From NCBI GenBank assembly GCA_025758065.1, contig CP107199.1, forward strand, positions 3,693,501-3,757,500: DNA of 64,000 nt. The letters run 5' to 3'. Source of the DNA: Lachnospiraceae bacterium (GTDB taxonomy: Bacteria > Bacillota > Clostridia > Lachnospirales > Lachnospiraceae). The notes under the pieces were generated by a model, which did not search any database, had not been told where the DNA came from, and saw nothing but the letters and a program-made list of their open reading frames with translations. Below, piece by piece: positions 60,487 to 64,000 of this stretch; the stretch's first letter is position 1, and each line of letters opens with the position of its first letter. Made by a program: the position numbers and the translations under genes.

Positions 60487-60570
60487 TGCAGAAGAAGGGA
60501 GTCGAACCCTCAAGGTATTACTACCACACGGACCTGAACCGTGCGCGTCTGCCAATTCCGCCACTTCTGC
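60487..60570 (-). tRNA. tRNA-Leu (anticodon CAG)
   Basis: An 84-nt class II tRNA. The acceptor arms GCAGAAG and CTTCTGC, D-arm GGAATTGGCAGACGC, anticodon loop TTCAGGT (anticodon CAG), a long variable arm and GGTTCGACTCC are all present. CCA is not encoded. The short protein-like frame across it (MAELADAHGSG) is an artefact. Confidence 0.96.
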
Positions 60571-60606
60571 ATCTCTGCGTTGCTATTTTCTTAAGCAACG
60601 TAGATG

Positions 60607-60635
60607 ATTATATCGTAAAACAGATCGTTTGTCAA
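60607..60635 (-). promoter_or_regulatory. Consensus promoter of tRNA-Leu
   Basis: TTGACA (complement of 60630-60635), exactly 17 nt, TATAAT (complement of 60607-60612). This is a perfect sigma-70 consensus, as expected for a stable RNA gene. Confidence 0.9.
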
Positions 60636-60639
60636 CAGT

Positions 60640-60897
60640 GATTTTGAATTTTTTGAAAAGGCGAATACACTCATTTTAGTTTATGTGCGATCACATTAAA
60701 TAATACAAAATTGTGTTAAATGTACACAATTTCATTTAGCCCAATTTTTCCACAGCATTTTAAAGGCCCCAGCTCAAGACATCTGATCACCGGTCTCTAC
60801 CTGAAAAGTGACATAGCAGGACGTTCATCTTCTGTATTTTCTCTCAAAAAAATCTCACCATGGCTACTCATATCCAATGAAATAACAACGACCTCGC
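60640..60897. other. Gap without recognisable gene
   Basis: AT-rich at its left end, then mixed composition. I see no RNA element, and the short rightward frame starting at 60720 has no ribosome site or recognisable protein pattern. Confidence 0.5.
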
Positions 60898-60943
60898 AAA
60901 AAGGAGCCTTTGCCCGGAAATATATCCGGTAAAGGCCCCTTTC
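60898..60943 (-). terminator. Terminator of a leftward operon
   Basis: On the minus strand GGCCTTTACCGGAT pairs with TTCCGGGCAAAGGC-type sequence, followed by TCCTTTTTGC. The A-rich flank on the other side makes it possibly bidirectional. It marks the original 3' end of whatever gene left the fragment at 61016-61092. Confidence 0.78.
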
Positions 60944-61015
60944 TATAATGTCAAGTCCTAAAGTATTGATTTTATGTACATGCCATTATAGGAAGGTTTT
61001 GTAAAAATATAAAAT

Positions 61016-61092
61016 TTAAACCGCCTGCTGACCGGTCAGTTCGTATCGGCTTTTACAAAGTTTCGATAAACCGTCCGAAAGCAATTCTTCCC
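61016..61092 (-). pseudogene. 3' tail of an unidentified leftward gene
   Basis: In a frame different from galT the minus strand reads REELLSDGLSKLCKSRYELT and GQQAV, then a stop at 61016-61018, 73 nt before a good terminator. The pattern looks like a genuine C-terminus, but I cannot name the family. It begins where the galT similarity stops. Confidence 0.35.
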
Positions 61093-61398
61093 TTAAAGGC
61101 TTTGAAACCTGGATCTGACAACAGACGGCAGCGGAGTTAACAGCCCCATGATCCTGGTATCAAATAGATTTTTCCAAGCGATGGTATCTTCTTCTAGAAT
61201 TCCCTGCTGATGAGCATAAGAGACCATATCTTCCAGAATTTCAGCTAATGGCCGGCTTTTCAGGATTTCTTCTTCATGAAACTCCGAAAGACGAAAGAGG
61301 TCTAATAACTGATTTGTCACAAAAATCTGATCATCCTTTGATACCAGACCACATTTTAAGCCATAAGCCACAAGTTCATTGATCTGTGTATTGATCAT
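61093..61398 (-). pseudogene. galT: UDP-glucose--hexose-1-phosphate uridylyltransferase (GalT class II), 5' fragment
   Basis: Only the first ~101 of about 490 residues remain: MINTQINELVAYGLKCGLVS at the start and LFDTRIMGLLTPLPSVVRSR at the end, the characteristic N-terminus of the class II GalT of Firmicutes. A premature stop follows FQSL at 61093-61095, where unrelated sequence begins. The catalytic His region is lost, so it cannot function. It starts 15 nt after the galE stop. Confidence 0.82.
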
Positions 61399-61413
61399 AG
61401 CAATCTTCCCCCT

Positions 61414-62307
61414 TTAATCAGCTTTGTACCCATGTGGATGGGCCTGATGCCATTTCCAGGCTGTTTCAATGATTACTCTCAGATCTGCATACTGCGGTTT
61501 CCATCCCAGGATACCTTTTGCTCTTCCACTGGAAGCAATCAGAGTTGATGGATCTCCTGCTCTTCGTGCTTCTTCCTTTGCAGGGATCGGATGTCCGGTT
61601 ACTTCTCTGGCAGTTTCCACAACCTCTTTCACAGTAAAGCCGACTCCGTTTCCAAGGTTAAAGATATCGCTCTTTCCGCCGTTTCGCAGATAGTTCATAG
61701 CCAGAATATGTGCCTGAGCGAGGTCATTGACATGGATATAATCCCTTACGCAGGTGCCATCTTTTGTATCATAATCCGTACCGAAAATGGAAATATACTC
61801 TCTCTGGTGGTTCGGTACCTGAAGAATCAGCGGGATCAGATGTGTTTCAGGATTATGAGCCTCACCAATTTTTCCATTCGGATGCGCGCCACAGGCATTA
61901 AAGTAGCGCAGGGAAACATATCTTAAATTGTGTGCGATGGAGGTCCAGTGGAACATTTTTTCCATGGACAGCTTCGTTTCGCCATAGCAGTTGGTCGGAA
62001 CAGTCGGATCGGTTTCCAGGATTGGAATGCTCTCAGGCTCTCCATACGTTGCCGCTGTGGACGAAAAGACGATCTTGTCAATTCCATGAGCCACCATGCT
62101 CTCCAAAAGCACCTCGGTACCGCATAAATTATTACTGTAATACTTAAGCGGGTCCTTCATGCTTTCCCCGACCTGGGAACTTGCTGCAAAGTGAATGACA
62201 CCGTCGATATCTTCTTTTTCAAATACAGAATCCATAAAAGCTCTGTCCCGGATATCACCCTGGTAAAATTTAGCTTCTGGATGAACAGCTTTCCTAAATC
62301 CAGATTG
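61414..62307 (-). pseudogene. galE: UDP-glucose 4-epimerase, 5' truncated
   Basis: About 297 codons of GalE remain, from QSGFRKAVHPEAKFYQGD through GVIHFAASSQVGESM, the catalytic Ser and Tyr-x3-Lys (FSSTAATYGE, NCYGETKLSME) to GYKAD. The first ~35 residues with the NAD-binding GxxGxxG are missing; upstream sequence is a different gene. An internal ATG at 62235 could start translation, but a protein without the Rossmann loop is unlikely to work. Confidence 0.82.
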
Positions 62308-62596
62308 TCAGATTAAAATTTGCATAGAAATAATCACCTAAATATACATGCTTCCCGTAAGACATATGGAGCCCATCTTCGATATACACATGATCCCCAC
62401 AAGAACCAAGCAGTTCCTTTAAAATTTTTAGCCGCCGATCCTAATCTCCCGGTCTGCAGTGATTATAATCAAACATCAATTCTTTGCAGTCTTTCCGCTC
62501 ATTTTCCAGGCGTTCTTCTATCTCCTGATTGACCGGATCTACATGCCCGGATTCATAAAACAGCATGCCTGCTTTTATACGTTCTTCCAGATTCAT
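62300..62596 (-). pseudogene. lacA: Maltose/galactoside O-acetyltransferase, nonsense-mutated and truncated
   Basis: Starts at ATG 62596 (MNLEERIKAGMLFYESGHVD, the Mac domain) and is interrupted by an in-frame TAG at 62441-62443 after 51 codons (NHCRPGD-stop-DRRLKILKELLG). It continues in the same frame with GSCGDHVYIEDGLHMSYGKH and FYANFNLTI, the start of the left-handed beta-helix. At about 62303 it runs into galE. Two independent lesions (stop and truncation) make it a clear pseudogene. Acetyltransferases of this kind occur in lac/gal clusters. Confidence 0.82.
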
Positions 62597-62672
62597 TTTT
62601 CATTCCCCATACAATACACAGATGTTTCCATTTCGTTTCACACGATGGTCATTTTTCCGGTTGCGCGGAGGC

Positions 62673-63626
62673 TTAACAGATGGCAAAGGAATAGGAAATA
62701 ACATTTTCTGCATTGATGCGGTATGCTTCCTCCACGTCACTTCCCCAGCTGTCAATTCCACCAACACCTCTTACTGCGCCACAAACGCACAGAACAGTCC
62801 TTCTTGCCGGCGGCAGTTCTTCATAGTGTGTTGCGTTTTCAATCTCTTCTGCTGTATATGGCAGGCAGGAAAAAGCAAACGGCTCGTCTGTTTTTTCAAT
62901 TTTTAAGATCTGCAAAGAATAATCCCTTCTGCTGTTATCAAGACTCGTATATCTCGCAACCTCCAGCCAGTCCGTATCCATATGCATTCCACAATCCTGC
63001 GGAACAAGGTATGGGGTAAGGCTTAAATCACTCACCTGATATACCCCTTTTACAGCGCCTGCTTTCCGGTCCGGATAGGTTTCTCCGGATAAGCCCTCAT
63101 ACATGTAGCTGTCTGCAAGTGTCGGCATAATGAATCTCATGCCAAACACAGGAAGCTCCGGGAGACCCTTTACTCCGTGGTATTCTACATCCACCCTGAT
63201 TTTTCCGTTTCCGGTCACAGTATAGCTTACCAGAACCGTCGCGGAAGGATTGCTGATGGTCTTATAGGTGAATTTTACAATGATCTCATTTGCAGATACA
63301 TCGCCCCCATAGATATTATTGTCCGGAGCATACTGCTTCTGCATTTCACCGTCCATGATGACTTCGACATTCTGACAGTCGATAAACGTATCTGCTGCCA
63401 TCCAGCTGCCGCTTTTAATATGGAATTTGCTTCCCCGGTCATTATCTGTCAGTGCTCTCCAGAAGGTCGGCTTCGGGCAACGGTACAGCCATTCATAGCC
63501 GTTTTTTACAATAGACTCCAGACCGCCCTGAGCATAAGAGAACGTATAGTCGAACCCTTTTCCGTGTACACCGAGCACATAGTCACCATAAACCACTCTC
63601 AATTTCCCATTATCTGTATAAACCAT
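62673..63626 (-). CDS. lacM: Beta-galactosidase small subunit (LacM type)
   Basis: A 317-residue protein corresponding to the C-terminal Bgal_small_N domain of LacZ: GKGFDYTFSYAQGGLESIVK, then KPTFWRALTDNDRGSKFH and GGIDSWGSDVEEAYR. It is encoded separately from the catalytic subunit, as in the heterodimeric LacLM enzymes of lactic acid bacteria. Its ATG (63624-63626) lies inside the end of lacL, giving a 17-nt overlap, the length described for lacLM of lactobacilli and Leuconostoc. AGTGAGG upstream, within lacL, can serve as its ribosome site. Confidence 0.9.
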   Translation of the reverse strand: MVYTDNGKLRVVYGDYVLGVHGKGFDYTFSYAQGGLESIVKNGYEWLYRCPKPTFWRALTDNDRGSKFHIKSGSWMAADTFIDCQNVEVIMDGEMQKQYAPDNNIYGGDVSANEIIVKFTYKTISNPSATVLVSYTVTGNGKIRVDVEYHGVKGLPELPVFGMRFIMPTLADSYMYEGLSGETYPDRKAGAVKGVYQVSDLSLTPYLVPQDCGMHMDTDWLEVARYTSLDNSRRDYSLQILKIEKTDEPFAFSCLPYTAEEIENATHYEELPPARRTVLCVCGAVRGVGGIDSWGSDVEEAYRINAENVISYSFAIC

Positions 63627-64000
63627 AATAATACCTCACTTCCTGCATAGCCGGCTTCTCCACACGGTTTGCAAATACAATTCCATCTCCTGAAAATTCA
63701 TAATCGGAAGGTCTGTCATCAAAGTCTCCACCATAGCGGAGCACTTCTTTCCCCGTAACTTCATCCTTCACATAAAGTGCCTGATCAATAAAGTCCCAGA
63801 TAAATCCACCATGGTACATGTCATATTTATCAATCAGGTGCATATAGGTGCCAAGTCCACCCATGGAGTTTCCCATGTCATGCATGAACTCACATAAGAG
63901 GTAAGGCTTCTTCGGATCATTGTCCAAATATTCTTCGATCTCATACGGCTTTGCATACATACGGCTTTCCACATCGGAAATTGTGTCTTCATAAGCTCTG
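63610..64000 (-). CDS. lacL: Beta-galactosidase large subunit (LacL type), 3' part (cut by window edge)
   Basis: The C-terminal 129 codons of a GH2 catalytic subunit. The nucleophile Glu is in PYLLCEFMHDMGNSMGGLG (LacZ: ILCEYAHAMGNS), followed by HGGFIWDFIDQAL and the end PAMQEVRYYYGLYR. The stop at 63610-63612 separates it from the small-subunit domain found downstream in LacM. It hydrolyses lactose in the cytoplasm as a heterodimer. The frame is open to the window end. Confidence 0.9.
   Translation of the reverse strand, partial: RAYEDTISDVESRMYAKPYEIEEYLDNDPKKPYLLCEFMHDMGNSMGGLGTYMHLIDKYDMYHGGFIWDFIDQALYVKDEVTGKEVLRYGGDFDDRPSDYEFSGDGIVFANRVEKPAMQEVRYYYGLYR

Noticed and set aside
60343..60564. 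A 73-residue leftward protein starting MAELADAHGSG
   Set aside because: It is the translation of tRNA-Leu and the sufC start region, a common annotation artefact.
62600..63626. lacL and lacM as one LacZ gene broken by a frameshift
   Set aside because: The 17-nt overlap with its own ATG and a ribosome site inside lacL matches the known LacLM organisation, so two genes are the simpler reading, although a frameshift cannot be fully excluded without reads.

Overview
The window reads as a chromosomal stretch of a Gram-positive, anaerobic Clostridia-type bacterium, most likely Lachnospiraceae. Support comes from the dgt-dnaG-rpoD-trmK-nif3 housekeeping block, a NiaR repressor, a tryptophan T-box before a trpXYZ transporter, a two-gene SufC/SufB system without SufS/SufU, AGGAGG-type ribosome binding sites, and a tRNA-Leu whose gene does not encode CCA. 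There are no rRNA genes, CRISPR arrays or phage modules.

Layout. 1-8.3 kb: the 5' end of a solute-binding lipoprotein, an IS1634-type insertion sequence, a FadR-type regulator, a DUF3842 pair, then a CoA-transferase/MaoC operon whose outer genes (a GntP-type permease and a crotonase) are both cut and abut fragments of unrelated genes (a DUF5050-like protein and uvrA). 8.3-12.2 kb: aroF-tyrA-aroA. 12.2-15 kb: tfoX-like, ogt, ZIP transporter and a cytidylate-kinase-like gene. 15.2-18.4 kb: T-box and trpXYZ. 19.5-28.2 kb: a hexuronate/KDG region (two KDG kinases, eda, IclR regulator, uxaA, LacI regulator, uxaC). 28.4-37.7 kb: niaR, RNase P RNA, a nucleoside kinase, nif3, trmK, rpoD, dnaG and dgt. 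38-44.3 kb: a TRAP transporter with a YhcH/YiaL protein, a ketopantoate-reductase-like enzyme and a cyclase-family hydrolase, divergent from a GntR regulator. 44.3-48.4 kb: ribDEBAH under an FMN riboswitch. 48.4-50.4 kb: the second IS copy. 50.4-60.6 kb: DUF3592/DUF3137 membrane proteins, MATE, SulP, preQ1 riboswitch-queT-queF, a subtilisin-like protease, sufBC and tRNA-Leu. 61-64 kb: remnants of a lactose/galactose cluster (lacL-lacM, lacA pseudogene, truncated galE and galT).

The most notable structural feature is the pair of nearly identical IS1634-type copies. Each is bounded by a very long target-site duplication (about 136 bp and about 84 bp). Each duplication spans the 3' end of one leftward gene and the promoter region of the next, so neither neighbour is broken. 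In the second copy the duplicated promoter is the well-formed rib operon promoter. One orphan copy of it now points antisense into the transposase.

The intergenic spaces carry several families of long palindromes (about 160-200 bp) and a repeat whose core begins GATGTTGGGG. I cannot assign these to a described family. Four gene-to-gene junctions (near 4990, 8081, 61094 and 62305) each truncate the genes on both sides. Simple deletions would explain all four, but assembly chimerism must be excluded first.
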